Origin: an uncultured Eubacteriales bacterium
GTDB taxonomy: Bacteria > Bacillota > Clostridia > Christensenellales > Borkfalkiaceae
NCBI GenBank assembly: GCA_958405585.1
Contig: CATYEP010000008.1
Coordinates: 1-23,889 of the forward strand
Reading direction: 5' to 3'
DNA: 23,889 nucleotides
Shown here: piece by piece, positions 1 through 6,406 of the stretch
Layout of the letters: every line of letters begins with the position of its first letter
Position numbering within the stretch: position 1 is the first letter of the stretch
Translations under genes and position numbers: made by a program
The notes under the pieces: model-generated
What the model was told of the DNA's origin: nothing
The model's input: the letters and a program-made list of their open reading frames with translations, nothing else
Databases searched by the model: none

Positions 1-331
1 CGGTTTTGGCTGCTTCGTTATATTGGTGGAGGCAAACGCAGGAAATCGGAAATCCGATCACAAAAAATATTCCCAAAACAGAAAGTATAAATCCGATGAT
101 TGCTTTTGTTTTGATGCTTTCATATTGCGATGCATCAGGTGGCGTTTGTTGTATGCATGCTTCTTGTGTGCCGGATCTGACAAAAACAAGATAATTTCTT
201 TTAAAAATAAATAAAAATCTGCTGAAAAAATTCCCGCGGCATGTATAATTTTCTGTCCCGTATTTGTTACAGACTGATTCAATTTTTTTTCTCTTGCACC
301 GACAGGGGACTATTTTATGTTCTGTAGTCAC
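1..331 (-). CDS. Small membrane protein, 3'-truncated by the window edge; diverged paralogue of the next gene
   Basis: I do not recognise a named function. Reading starts at a GTG (331-329) preceded by AGAGGTG, and stays open for 110 codons to the window edge. Residues 4-53 align without gaps to residues 3-52 of the neighbouring 54-aa protein: EHKIV against EHRVV, then the shared block SRFLFIF, then YLVF against YLIF. After that comes a linker (IQQTPPDASQYESIK), then a strongly hydrophobic segment at about residues 76-100 (AIIGFILSVLGIFF), resembling the membrane segment of DUF4190-like small proteins. It begins 10 bases after the neighbour's stop, so the pair is probably one operon. The conserved Gly-Trp-Glu of the neighbour is lost here (it reads TENYT), so this copy has diverged. 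Gene reality is supported by the homology and start context; function is unknown. Confidence 0.6.
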   Translation of the reverse strand, partial: MTTEHKIVPCRCKRKKIESVCNKYGTENYTCRGNFFSRFLFIFKRNYLVFVRSGTQEACIQQTPPDASQYESIKTKAIIGFILSVLGIFFVIGFPISCVCLHQYNEAAKT

Positions 332-341
332 TGTGCACCTC

Positions 342-506
342 TTATTTGGAATTTCTGGTAAAAATCAAATAATGCCGTGAAAAAATAAAAAGGAACCGAC
401 TGTTAAAATGTCCTGCGAATTCCCAACCGTCTAAACCCATTTTTTCGCAGATACTGCTTATTTTGGACTTTTTTTCTTTGCATTTTACTACGCGATGTTC
501 AATCAT
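342..506 (-). CDS. 54-aa DUF4177-like small protein
   Basis: A short gene starting at ATG 506, with AGGAG at 516-520 spaced nine bases from it. The N-terminal half has the pattern of DUF4177-type small proteins: an initial strand (EHRVVKCKEKK), a helix (ISSICEKMG) and a Gly-Trp-Glu turn (DGWEFAGHF). The C-terminal third is aromatic and basic (SRFLFIFSRHYLIF) and may associate with the membrane. An earlier ATG (510) gives only three codons before a stop. It is the first gene behind a strong minus-strand promoter and is followed 10 bases later by a paralogue. The DUF4177 assignment is by pattern only; the biochemical role of that family is not established. Confidence 0.65.
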   Translation of the reverse strand: MIEHRVVKCKEKKSKISSICEKMGLDGWEFAGHFNSRFLFIFSRHYLIFTRNSK

Positions 507-537
507 TCATATTTTCTCCTTTTCGTTATATACTTAC

Positions 538-566
538 ATTATACATCATTTAGTGATGTAAATCAA
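538..566 (-). promoter_or_regulatory. Sigma-A promoter for the two minus-strand small genes
   Basis: Read on the minus strand: -35 TTGATT (566-561), a 17-base spacer, and a perfect -10 TATAAT (543-538). Predicted transcription start is near 530, about 25 bases upstream of the ATG at 506, with the AGGAG site between them. Confidence 0.75.
542..560. promoter_or_regulatory. Palindromic operator inside the promoter spacer
   Basis: TACATCA (542-548) and TGATGTA (554-560) are perfect 7-base inverted repeats around a 5-base centre. The palindrome fills the -35/-10 spacer and reaches the first two bases of the -10 box, so a bound dimer would block RNA polymerase. The adjacent divergent XRE-type gene is the obvious candidate ligand; that link is inference. 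Confidence 0.6.
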
Positions 567-599
567 GCGTTTGGTAATATAAAATGATATGTTTTAGAT

Positions 600-812
600 A
601 TGGAAATAGCAAAGATTGTGGGGAATAATATAAAAATGGCGAGGAAGGCGAAGGGGTATACGCAGAAGGAGATGGCGGGAATGTTGTACATGACGCAGCA
701 GCAATACAGCAGATTTGAGAATGGCGTATATGAGCTGAACTATTCACAAATTGTCAAGATATGCGAGATATTGGACATATGTCCGAACGAGATGTTTGGG
801 CAGGATATTTAA
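600..812 (+). CDS. XRE/Cro-family helix-turn-helix regulator, 70 aa
   Basis: A single HTH_3-type domain fills the protein. The first helix is IVGNNIKMARKAKG; the helix-turn-helix core TQKEMAGMLYMTQQQYSRFE spans about residues 21-40, followed by NG and a C-terminal helix pair ending CPNEMFG. Size and pattern match stand-alone Cro/CI-like regulators of Firmicutes. It is divergent from the two small minus-strand genes, with a palindrome between them, so it probably controls them and perhaps itself. The ATG at 600 has no recognisable Shine-Dalgarno sequence. An alternative ATG at 636 would remove the first helix and is less likely. A T-box operon follows on the same strand but has its own promoter. 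Confidence 0.85.
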   Translation: MEIAKIVGNNIKMARKAKGYTQKEMAGMLYMTQQQYSRFENGVYELNYSQIVKICEILDICPNEMFGQDI

Positions 813-849
813 AAAAACAGAGAGATGAAAAGGTGGAACAAAAAAATTC

Positions 850-878
850 TTGACAATCGAAAGTATGTGTGGTATTAT
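850..878 (+). promoter_or_regulatory. Sigma-A promoter of the T-box/ilvBN operon
   Basis: Perfect -35 TTGACA (850-855), a 17-base spacer, and -10 TATTAT (873-878). A TATAAT at 882-887 looks better alone but would need a 26-base spacer. Expected start of transcription is near 885, just ahead of the T-box stem I. Confidence 0.8.
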
Positions 879-889
879 TCTTATAATAG

Positions 890-1173
890 ATTAAAACGCA
901 AGGACGGGGAGGAGTACCCGCGCGGATTGGTACAGAGAGGGAACGGCAGGTGGAAGTTCTCACAAGAGCGTGGCGGAAGGTAGCCCCTGAGCGGCAAACT
1001 GAAAGCGAGGAGCGAGTAGGCTTTGACGGGTTTTTCCGACGTTAAAAGGAAACCGATATCGATGCGCAGGAAAGCGTATCTGCATCGGGCAGAGAGTGGA
1101 AGGAATTCCGAATTCGGGTGGTAACGCGGTTTTAGTCGTCCCGGGCAGCAAGAAAGCTGTCCGGGATTTTTTT
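890..1173 (+). promoter_or_regulatory. T-box leader, probable valine (GUA) specifier
   Basis: This is a tRNA-sensing leader. Stem I has a base GGGG (906-909) pairing with CCCC (984-987). The specifier bulge has AGGAGTA (910-916) on the 5' side and AAGGTAG (977-983) on the 3' side. By alignment with the Bacillus subtilis glyQS stem I, whose bulge strands are AGAAGUA and AAAGGCA with GGC as specifier, the codon here is GTA at 980-982, that is valine. AGAGAGGGAA (935-944) is the usual apical-region motif. The T-box sequence GGGTGGTAACGCGG lies at 1116-1129; its UGGU bulge would pair with the ACCA end of an uncharged tRNA. A one-base shift would give GGT (glycine), which does not suit the downstream genes. 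Uncharged tRNA-Val should favour antitermination and ilvBN expression. Confidence 0.9.
1139..1173 (+). terminator. T-box-controlled intrinsic terminator
   Basis: Eleven-base arms TCCCGGGCAGC (1139-1149) and GCTGTCCGGGA (1156-1166) with one G-U pair, loop AAGAAA, then seven T residues. It sits directly after the T-box sequence and is the OFF state of the leader. Confidence 0.92.
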
Positions 1174-1254
1174 ATTAAGCGAGTCGGCTGTACGGATCTG
1201 AAAGAGCGAAAGCGTAGAAAGAGCGGGCGGCGAGGGATCATGGAGGTAAACGGA

Positions 1255-2997
1255 ATGAAGATCAAAGGAACGCAACTGTTTGTGAAGGCGTTGGTGGAAG
1301 AGAAAGTGGATACGTTGTTTGCGTATCCGGGCGGCATGGCGATAGATTTATTTGACGCATTGTACGGAGAAAAGGAATTTCGTGTAGTATTGCCGCGGCA
1401 TGAGCAGGGCTTGGTGCATGCGGCGGACGGATATGCGCGGGCTACGGGCAAGACGGGTGTATGCCTGGTGACGAGCGGACCTGGGGCGACGAATCTTGTA
1501 ACGGGGATAGCGACGGCGAACTATGACAGTGTACCGCTGGTATGTTTTACGGGACAAGTGCCGACGAACCTGATCGGAAACGATGCGTTTCAGGAAGTGG
1601 ATATAGTGGGGATCTGTCGGAGCATATGCAAGTATGCGGTGACGGTTCGGCGTCGGGAAGATCTGGGGAGGATCATAAAGGAAGCGTTTTATATAGCGCG
1701 AACGGGCAAGCCGGGGCCGGTGCTGGTTGATTTTCCGAAAGATATTCAGCAGGCGTTGGGAAGTGACGAATATCCGACGGAGGTATCGATTCGCGGATAC
1801 AAGCCTTCCACGGGCGTGCATATGGGGCAGCTGAAGAAGGCGGCGGAGATGGTGGCGAATGCGAAGCGGCCGTTGTTTCTGGTGGGTGGCGGTGTGAATA
1901 TTTCGCATGGCGGCGAGGCGATGACGAAGTTGGCGGAAGCGCTGAACGTACCCGTGGTTACGACGATCATGGGCAAGGGTGCGCTTCCTACCGATCATCC
2001 GCTGTATATCGGAAACATGGGAATGCACGGGAATGTGGCGTCGAACACGGCAGTTTCAGAGTGTGATTTATTGTTTTCGATCGGGACGCGGTTTAATGAT
2101 CGGATCACGGGCAAGATCAGTGAATTTGCGAAGAATGCGAAGATCGTGCACATAGATATTGATGCGGCGTCTATATCGCGGAACATAGTGGTGGATGTAC
2201 CGATCGTAGCGGATGCGCGGGAAGCGATCGAGAAGTTTGCGGAGATTGCAATAAAGCCGAGGCATACGGAAGAATGGGTCGGGCGCTTGCAGAAACTTCG
2301 GGAAGAAAAGCCGATAGAGATCCGTAGTGAAGGCCACATGAATCCGCAGGATATTATCGGAGCGATCAACGAACATTTTAAAGAGGCGATCGTCACGACG
2401 GATGTAGGGCAGAATCAGATGTGGACGACGCAGTTTTTGCAATTACGCGGCAGGAGTAAGTTATTGACGTCGGGCGGACTGGGAACGATGGGATACGGAT
2501 TGCCTGCGGCGATCGGAGCGAAGCTCGGGTGTCCGGATCTTCCGGTGATCAGTATATCGGGGGATGGCGGATTCCAGATGAACGAGCAAGAGCTTGCCAC
2601 GGCGGTTTGTGAAGAGCTGCCGCTGATCATATGTATACTGAACAACTCATATTTGGGGAATGTACGGCAGTGGCAGGAGATGTTTTATGGCGGAAGGTAT
2701 TCGTGTACGTGCCTGAAAAAGCGTCGCAGCTGTGCACAGTGGTGTTCGAAGCCGAACGCAACGTGTCCGGAGTATATACCTGATTTTGTGAAGCTGGCGG
2801 AAAGTTACGGGATTGAAGGGATCCGTGTAACGAAACGGGAAGAGATCGGGGCGGCGCTGGAGCGTGCGAAAGCGAAAACGGACAAGCCGACGCTGATCGA
2901 GTTTATTATTGACAGGGAATTGGATATATTGCCGATGGTTCCGGGCGGAAATGCGCTGTCGGACATGGTGACCGAGTACAAGAAGGAGAATAAGTGA
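1255..2997 (+). CDS. ilvB: Acetolactate synthase, large catalytic subunit
   Basis: A ThDP enzyme that condenses two pyruvates to acetolactate, or pyruvate with 2-oxobutyrate, in valine, leucine and isoleucine synthesis. The start is ATG 1255, with GGAGG at 1242-1246 spaced eight bases; the upstream open frame lies inside the T-box leader. The 580-aa length is normal. The N-terminal ThDP domain has the catalytic Glu50 in RHEQG. The C-terminal domain has the cofactor motif GDGGFQMN near residue 436, with NNSYLGNVRQWQ about 25 residues on. An unusual Cys-rich insert (five Cys, about residues 483-508) follows YGGRYS and precedes PDFVKLAESYG. ilvN begins one base after the stop, so the catalytic and regulatory subunits are co-translated. 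Expression should be set by the valine T-box upstream. Confidence 0.97.
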   Translation: MKIKGTQLFVKALVEEKVDTLFAYPGGMAIDLFDALYGEKEFRVVLPRHEQGLVHAADGYARATGKTGVCLVTSGPGATNLVTGIATANYDSVPLVCFTGQVPTNLIGNDAFQEVDIVGICRSICKYAVTVRRREDLGRIIKEAFYIARTGKPGPVLVDFPKDIQQALGSDEYPTEVSIRGYKPSTGVHMGQLKKAAEMVANAKRPLFLVGGGVNISHGGEAMTKLAEALNVPVVTTIMGKGALPTDHPLYIGNMGMHGNVASNTAVSECDLLFSIGTRFNDRITGKISEFAKNAKIVHIDIDAASISRNIVVDVPIVADAREAIEKFAEIAIKPRHTEEWVGRLQKLREEKPIEIRSEGHMNPQDIIGAINEHFKEAIVTTDVGQNQMWTTQFLQLRGRSKLLTSGGLGTMGYGLPAAIGAKLGCPDLPVISISGDGGFQMNEQELATAVCEELPLIICILNNSYLGNVRQWQEMFYGGRYSCTCLKKRRSCAQWCSKPNATCPEYIPDFVKLAESYGIEGIRVTKREEIGAALERAKAKTDKPTLIEFIIDRELDILPMVPGGNALSDMVTEYKKENK

Positions 2998-2998
2998 G

Positions 2999-3511
2999 AT
3001 GGTAACGGGCAATAAAAAACGTTGGGTATCACTGTACGTTGAGAACGATGTCGGCGTGCTTGCGAAAATATCGGGATTGTTTTCGGGCAAGTCGTACAAT
3101 TTGTCCAGCCTGACGGTCGGGGAAACGGAAGACCCGACGGTATCGCGGATGACGATCAGTTTATACGGTGACGACAAGACTTTTGAGCAGATAAAGAAGC
3201 AGCTGAACCGCAGTGTGGAAGTGATCAAGGTATTGGATTTTACCGATCTGCCGATTCACAAGAAAGAGATACTTTTTATAAAGCTGCACAGTTTGCGGCG
3301 CGATGAAATGGAAGACGTATTCCGTTCCGCATCCGTTTTCGGGGTCAAGGTAGCCGATTACGATAAAAACTCCGTGATTCTGGAAAGTGTACAGACGGAA
3401 TCGGAAAATGACGAAGTGCTGCGCTATTATAAGAAATATTTTTTATCGCGGCTGGAAGCGGTACGCGGCGGCTCGGTGGCGGTGGAGTCGGTCAGCCGCA
3501 GTGACAGATAA
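2999..3511 (+). CDS. ilvN: Acetolactate synthase, small regulatory subunit
   Basis: The regulatory partner of IlvB; in this family it binds valine for feedback inhibition and stimulates the catalytic subunit. The 170-aa protein has an N-terminal ACT domain: VSLYVENDVGVLAKISGLFS, then the YNLSSLTVGETEDP segment that contributes to the valine site, ending near residue 78. A C-terminal ACT-like domain runs from about residue 88 (ILFIKLHSL). The single-base gap to ilvB and the shared T-box leader make this a two-gene operon, closed by a terminator about 27 bases downstream. Family lengths are typically 160-170 aa, so it is complete. ilvC, ilvD and leu genes are not in the window. Confidence 0.95.
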   Translation: MVTGNKKRWVSLYVENDVGVLAKISGLFSGKSYNLSSLTVGETEDPTVSRMTISLYGDDKTFEQIKKQLNRSVEVIKVLDFTDLPIHKKEILFIKLHSLRRDEMEDVFRSASVFGVKVADYDKNSVILESVQTESENDEVLRYYKKYFLSRLEAVRGGSVAVESVSRSDR

Positions 3512-3537
3512 ATAATGGACAGACGATCGTAAGATTC

Positions 3538-3571
3538 AAAAAGGCGTACGCAGAATGCGTCCGCCTTTTTT
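3538..3571 (+). terminator. Intrinsic terminator of ilvBN
   Basis: GGCGTACGCA (3543-3552), loop GAA, TGCGTCCGCC (3556-3565), pairing nine of ten positions around one T/C mismatch, followed by six T residues and preceded by five A residues. Confidence 0.9.
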
Positions 3572-4219
3572 GGTGGTGTGGGAAATCGGGTTGGAAAAAG
3601 CCCGAAGATACGTAAAAGGAACGGAATTTGCATGTTTTGGAGTGGTAAATTTTTAAGATTTTGTTGTAAAAAATCTGTTGTAAATTGCCAAAATGACAAA
3701 AAATGAATCATTTTATAAAAAAGTAAACGATTCGACATGAAAAATTTATATATTTTCTTATTCAAATTGTCATATGTTCAGACAGAAATAAACACAATGC
3801 TTAATAAAATTTGTGAAAAAAATGTCGAAACGGGAAGATGGAGCAAAGAAAAACGGGGTGCATAAAAATTACATATATAAATTTTATGGGGCGGAACAGG
3901 CGCGGGAAGGAAAAATTGCGGAACGAAAAAAAAGAAAGCGTGTTTAAAGGAGTTAGATGCGGGTAAATTAATTTGCCGCGCAGACAAAGATTTGCGTGTG
4001 ATGTAAAAAAGCAGACAAGGCGGAATCTGTGAAAATTAAGACGATACGTATCATAAAAAAGTAAGCAAAAACCGACAAAACGGCGTTTTTTGCCGAAACG
4101 ATATGCCTGTGATAAAAATTCCGAAAAAGCGGCGTTTTATTCTGAAAATGGGGAACGGACAAGCGAAAGTGAGTTATGCAAAATATGAAAAAATAAATGT
4201 ATAAATTTATGCTGAAATA
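3572..4219. other. AT-rich intergenic region with no supported gene
   Basis: About 650 bases of A/T-rich, purine-biased sequence. Short open frames on both strands lack ribosome sites and family-like sequence. An AAGGAGT near 3948 precedes only a four-codon frame. A small hairpin CGGC (4081-4084) / GCCG (4092-4095) has a T-rich loop, and CGGCGTTTT recurs near 4131. I see no tRNA, known riboswitch, or repeat array. Confidence 0.5.
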
Positions 4220-4248
4220 TTGACATTTGTTTTTGATTTTGCTATACT
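4220..4248 (+). promoter_or_regulatory. Sigma-A promoter for the paired membrane-protein genes
   Basis: Perfect TTGACA (4220-4225), a 17-base spacer, and TATACT (4243-4248). Predicted start is near 4255, leaving a leader of roughly 120 bases before the ATG at 4377. Confidence 0.8.
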
Positions 4249-4258
4249 ATAGTCAATA

Positions 4259-4272
4259 GTAAGCGCTTGTTT
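4259..4272. promoter_or_regulatory. cre-like operator just downstream of the promoter
   Basis: The segment contains the perfect palindrome AAGCGCTT (4261-4268), the core of LacI/CcpA-type sites. It covers about +5 to +18 of the predicted transcript, where bound CcpA or a LacI-family protein would act as a roadblock. The flanks fit the cre consensus only partly. Confidence 0.4.
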
Positions 4273-4376
4273 CAACACGTTTCGGCATAATCGGCGGTAG
4301 AGAATGTTAAAAATTTTCAGTCGGGTATGTCTTTGGTATGAAAAGAAGCGGGAAAAAAAGGAGGGTATGTTCGGAA

Positions 4377-4628
4377 ATGACAGGAATGGAAGTTGCGATC
4401 GTCGTTGTATGCATATTGTTTGCGGTTGCGATGCTGACTGCGATCATTGTAAAAGGCATTTCGATGGCAAAGCAGGTGCGGGCGTACAAGGAAGAGATCA
4501 AGAAGATCGAAGACAGCGACAAATACCTGCTGGATATTGTACAGGACGGTAAAGTGGTACGGATAGAGTGTAGGGATGTTAATAGTGAGAACGTCGAGCT
4601 CGTTTCCAACGCAGGGAAGGGGGAATAA
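4377..4628 (+). CDS. 83-aa single-pass membrane protein, unknown function
   Basis: Starts at ATG 4377 with AGGAGGG (4359-4365) 11 bases upstream; a longer in-frame start at 4338 has no ribosome site. A short N-terminal tail (MTGME) is followed by one membrane helix at about residues 5-26 (VAIVVVCILFAVAMLTAIIV), then a charged, probably helical linker (KQVRAYKEEIKKIED). A small soluble end carries the sequence KYLLDIVQDGKVVRI. The same layout and the motif VQDGK recur in the N-terminal third of the next protein, six bases downstream, so the two are tandem paralogues. Orientation and function are unknown. I do not recognise a named family. Confidence 0.75.
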   Translation: MTGMEVAIVVVCILFAVAMLTAIIVKGISMAKQVRAYKEEIKKIEDSDKYLLDIVQDGKVVRIECRDVNSENVELVSNAGKGE

Positions 4629-4634
4629 ACGGAT

Positions 4635-5480
4635 ATGCAAGGAATGGAATTATTTTATTTGATCATCAGTTGTGTTTTCATCGTATTGCTGGCAGCAGCG
4701 ATCGTGATGTGGGTGATTGACGGACAAATGGAAGCGAAGCGCAGAGCTGCGATTTCGGACAGGATCAAGAGCGGAAAGGGGCTTCGTTTGGAAAACGATG
4801 ACCTGATTCTGAAAGTACAGGACGGAAAAATCATAATTTGTGACAGTATGCCGCAGGTAGCGGAAGCGAAGGCAGCTGTTGCGGAGGAAGATACGTCGGT
4901 ACTGCAGCCGATGAAGGATGAAATGGCAGCGGCGGCGGGAGACGATGCGTACAAGAGCGAGAAGCTGGACGAATTGCAGGAGCTTGTAGACTGTTACGGG
5001 GAGTTGACGGACAAGAGCATAGTTTTTGAGTCCAACAAACAGGAAAAAGTAACGTTTATTGACAAATATGCCGCATTATCGTCGGAAGCGAGAATGCGGT
5101 ACGATTCGATCGTTGCGTACATACTGGCAAATCCGGATTGCAAGAAAGTAGAAGCGAGCAATGCCGTGACATTCAAGTGCAAGACGGATAAGATCGTGCG
5201 AGTGATGATCAAGCGCGGTGTTGTGATTTTGAATTTCCTGCTTGCGAATACGGATCTGAACCGTTTTGTGCGGGAAGAAGGTATCAAGACGATTAAAATC
5301 AATCCGGTTGTAATCAAATTGGAAACGGATTCGGATCTTATGCTTGCAAAGCAGACTGCGGACATTACGATTGAGAATATTCGTGAAGAACAGCAGTACC
5401 GCAAAGAGCGCAACAGAGAGCTGCGCCGTCAGCGTTACCGTCAGAAAGAAGATCAGACGGCAGAAGAGGAAGAGGCGTAA
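4635..5480 (+). CDS. 281-aa membrane-anchored protein, unknown function
   Basis: An N-terminal membrane helix (about residues 5-27) is followed by a basic linker and a VQDGKIII motif near residues 62-69, paralogous to the preceding gene. A low-complexity acidic/alanine stretch (about 78-105) joins this to a soluble domain (about 130-245) that begins VTFIDKYAALSSEARMRYD. It has the layout of an uncharacterised Firmicutes domain: a helix of the form xFxxKLxxxxxExKxYY, then a beta hairpin (VTFKCKTDKIVRVMIKRG) and a strand ILNFLLA. The end is highly charged and coiled (REEQQYRKERNRELRRQRYRQ would be its helix), possibly nucleic-acid or phospholipid binding. Expression is probably from the promoter at 4220, ending at the terminator at 5525. 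It lies directly upstream of the pilus cluster but is separated from it by that terminator. Confidence 0.75.
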   Translation: MQGMELFYLIISCVFIVLLAAAIVMWVIDGQMEAKRRAAISDRIKSGKGLRLENDDLILKVQDGKIIICDSMPQVAEAKAAVAEEDTSVLQPMKDEMAAAAGDDAYKSEKLDELQELVDCYGELTDKSIVFESNKQEKVTFIDKYAALSSEARMRYDSIVAYILANPDCKKVEASNAVTFKCKTDKIVRVMIKRGVVILNFLLANTDLNRFVREEGIKTIKINPVVIKLETDSDLMLAKQTADITIENIREEQQYRKERNRELRRQRYRQKEDQTAEEEEA

Positions 5481-5524
5481 GCGCACGGAAACGAAATACT
5501 TGAGATTATTCCGAGAACAAGTGG

Positions 5525-5563
5525 CACCGTATTCTGCCGCATTTGGCGGAATACGGTGTTTTT
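5525..5563 (+). terminator. Intrinsic terminator after the paired membrane-protein genes
   Basis: Perfect 10-base arms CACCGTATTC (5525-5534) and GAATACGGTG (5549-5558), with an inner GCC/GGC, then five T residues. It separates the upstream operon from the pilin gene. Confidence 0.88.
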
Positions 5564-5583
5564 ATTGAGTCGAAAGGCTCAGC

Positions 5584-5600
5584 ATTGAAAGGTTTTCAAT
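5584..5600 (+). other. Inverted repeat in the pilin leader
   Basis: ATTGAAA (5584-5590), GGT, TTTCAAT (5594-5600), followed by TTTT. It lies 37 bases ahead of the pilin ATG, behind a second small hairpin TGAG/CTCA around 5566-5582. It could be an operator or a 5' stabilising hairpin. I found no convincing -35/-10 pair next to it. Confidence 0.35.
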
Positions 5601-5637
5601 TTTTGCGGCGAAAATACTTGATAGAAGGAGAAAAATT

Positions 5638-6105
5638 ATGTTGAAAAAGATGAAAAAAGCATTTACGATCACCGAACTTGTCATCGTAATTGCGGTTATT
5701 GCGATCCTTGCGGCTGTTCTGATCCCTACCTTTACGACGGTCGTCAACAACGCGAACGAAAGTGCTGCAATGCAGGAAGCTAAGAGCGAATGGACAACTT
5801 GTTCTGCTGAAATCGTTACGACGAAGAACCCTTCGGAAATGAATTATCTTATCGTTCACGATGATTATGCATTTGTTGTTGCAAATGGTAATTTCGAAGT
5901 TGAACCTGTAACGGATGCTATAACAGGTGGTACTGATGAAATTGAGGAAAATGATACATTTGTTTACAATAATGGTACCTACACTTTGGGAAAAGCAATT
6001 ACCCAAATTACAGACAGTAAGGGTCAAGCACTTTATAAGTTTAATGAAGGCTTTACTGTCTATCCTTTGACGGTGACGGTGAATCCTGGCTCGCAGGGCG
6101 AATAA
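5638..6105 (+). CDS. Type IV major pilin-like prepilin
   Basis: This 155-aa prepilin has a seven-residue basic leader plus Ala8 (MLKKMKKA), then the class III signal FTITELVIVIAVIAILAAVL with Glu at mature position 5, which anchors the helix in pilus assembly. The likely peptidase site is Ala8/Phe9, giving about 147 mature residues. The hydrophobic helix is followed by PTFTTVVNNANES and a small globular domain with no disulphide pair. The start ATG has AAGGAG 9 bases upstream. It is first in the pilus cluster, with a hairpin array between it and the minor pilins, as expected if it is made in excess. The 3' two-thirds of the gene is clearly richer in A/T-ending codons than the neighbours. PilA-like or ComGC-like is a fair description; the exact orthologue is uncertain. 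Confidence 0.88.
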   Translation: MLKKMKKAFTITELVIVIAVIAILAAVLIPTFTTVVNNANESAAMQEAKSEWTTCSAEIVTTKNPSEMNYLIVHDDYAFVVANGNFEVEPVTDAITGGTDEIEENDTFVYNNGTYTLGKAITQITDSKGQALYKFNEGFTVYPLTVTVNPGSQGE

Positions 6106-6112
6106 TCAACCC

Positions 6113-6189
6113 GCTCGAAAAGAGCAAAGCCTGTGAAAGCAGGGAAGAAAATAAATAAGGTGCTGTTCCGCGCCGAAAGCGCGGAACAG
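6113..6189 (+). other. Three successive hairpins after the pilin gene
   Basis: GCTC-GAAAA-GAGC (6113-6125), CCTG-TGAAAG-CAGG (6130-6143) and a strong CTGTTCCGCGC-CGAAA-GCGCGGAACAG (6163-6189, 11 perfect pairs). All have GAAA in the loop. No T-run follows the last one, so it is not a standard terminator; mRNA 3'-end protection or partial attenuation of the minor pilins is more likely. The rest of 6190-6406 shows no gene. Confidence 0.6.
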
Positions 6190-6406
6190 TCCAAAATACG
6201 GAGGAGTGCAATAAATCGCCGCAATTGTACGATCCGGACATTTGAGAAAAAGAGGGGGGTCTGATAAAAGAATCGGGATTTCCCTTTTTTCATAATATCG
6301 GAGAAGTGTCTAAATACTGAAAAAAGAGAAGGAAGCGTGTTATAAACGAACAAAATGAGTGGATTGCCGTTGTTTTTTTCAGAAAAAACGGTTTGGAATA
6401 AAAGAA

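Noticed and set aside
23..282. Short reading frames on both strands at the left edge
   Set aside because: They overlap the GTG-start minus-strand gene, which is supported by homology with its neighbour.
882..887. TATAAT as the ilvBN -10 box
   Set aside because: It lies 26 bases from TTGACA; TATTAT at 873 gives a 17-base spacer.
1096..1254. Upstream extension of the ilvB reading frame
   Set aside because: It overlaps the T-box sequence and terminator stem; ATG 1255 has a good ribosome site and family-like start.
5564..5637. Riboswitch (for example c-di-GMP) ahead of the pilin
   Set aside because: Only two very small hairpins are present; the conserved riboswitch core is not.
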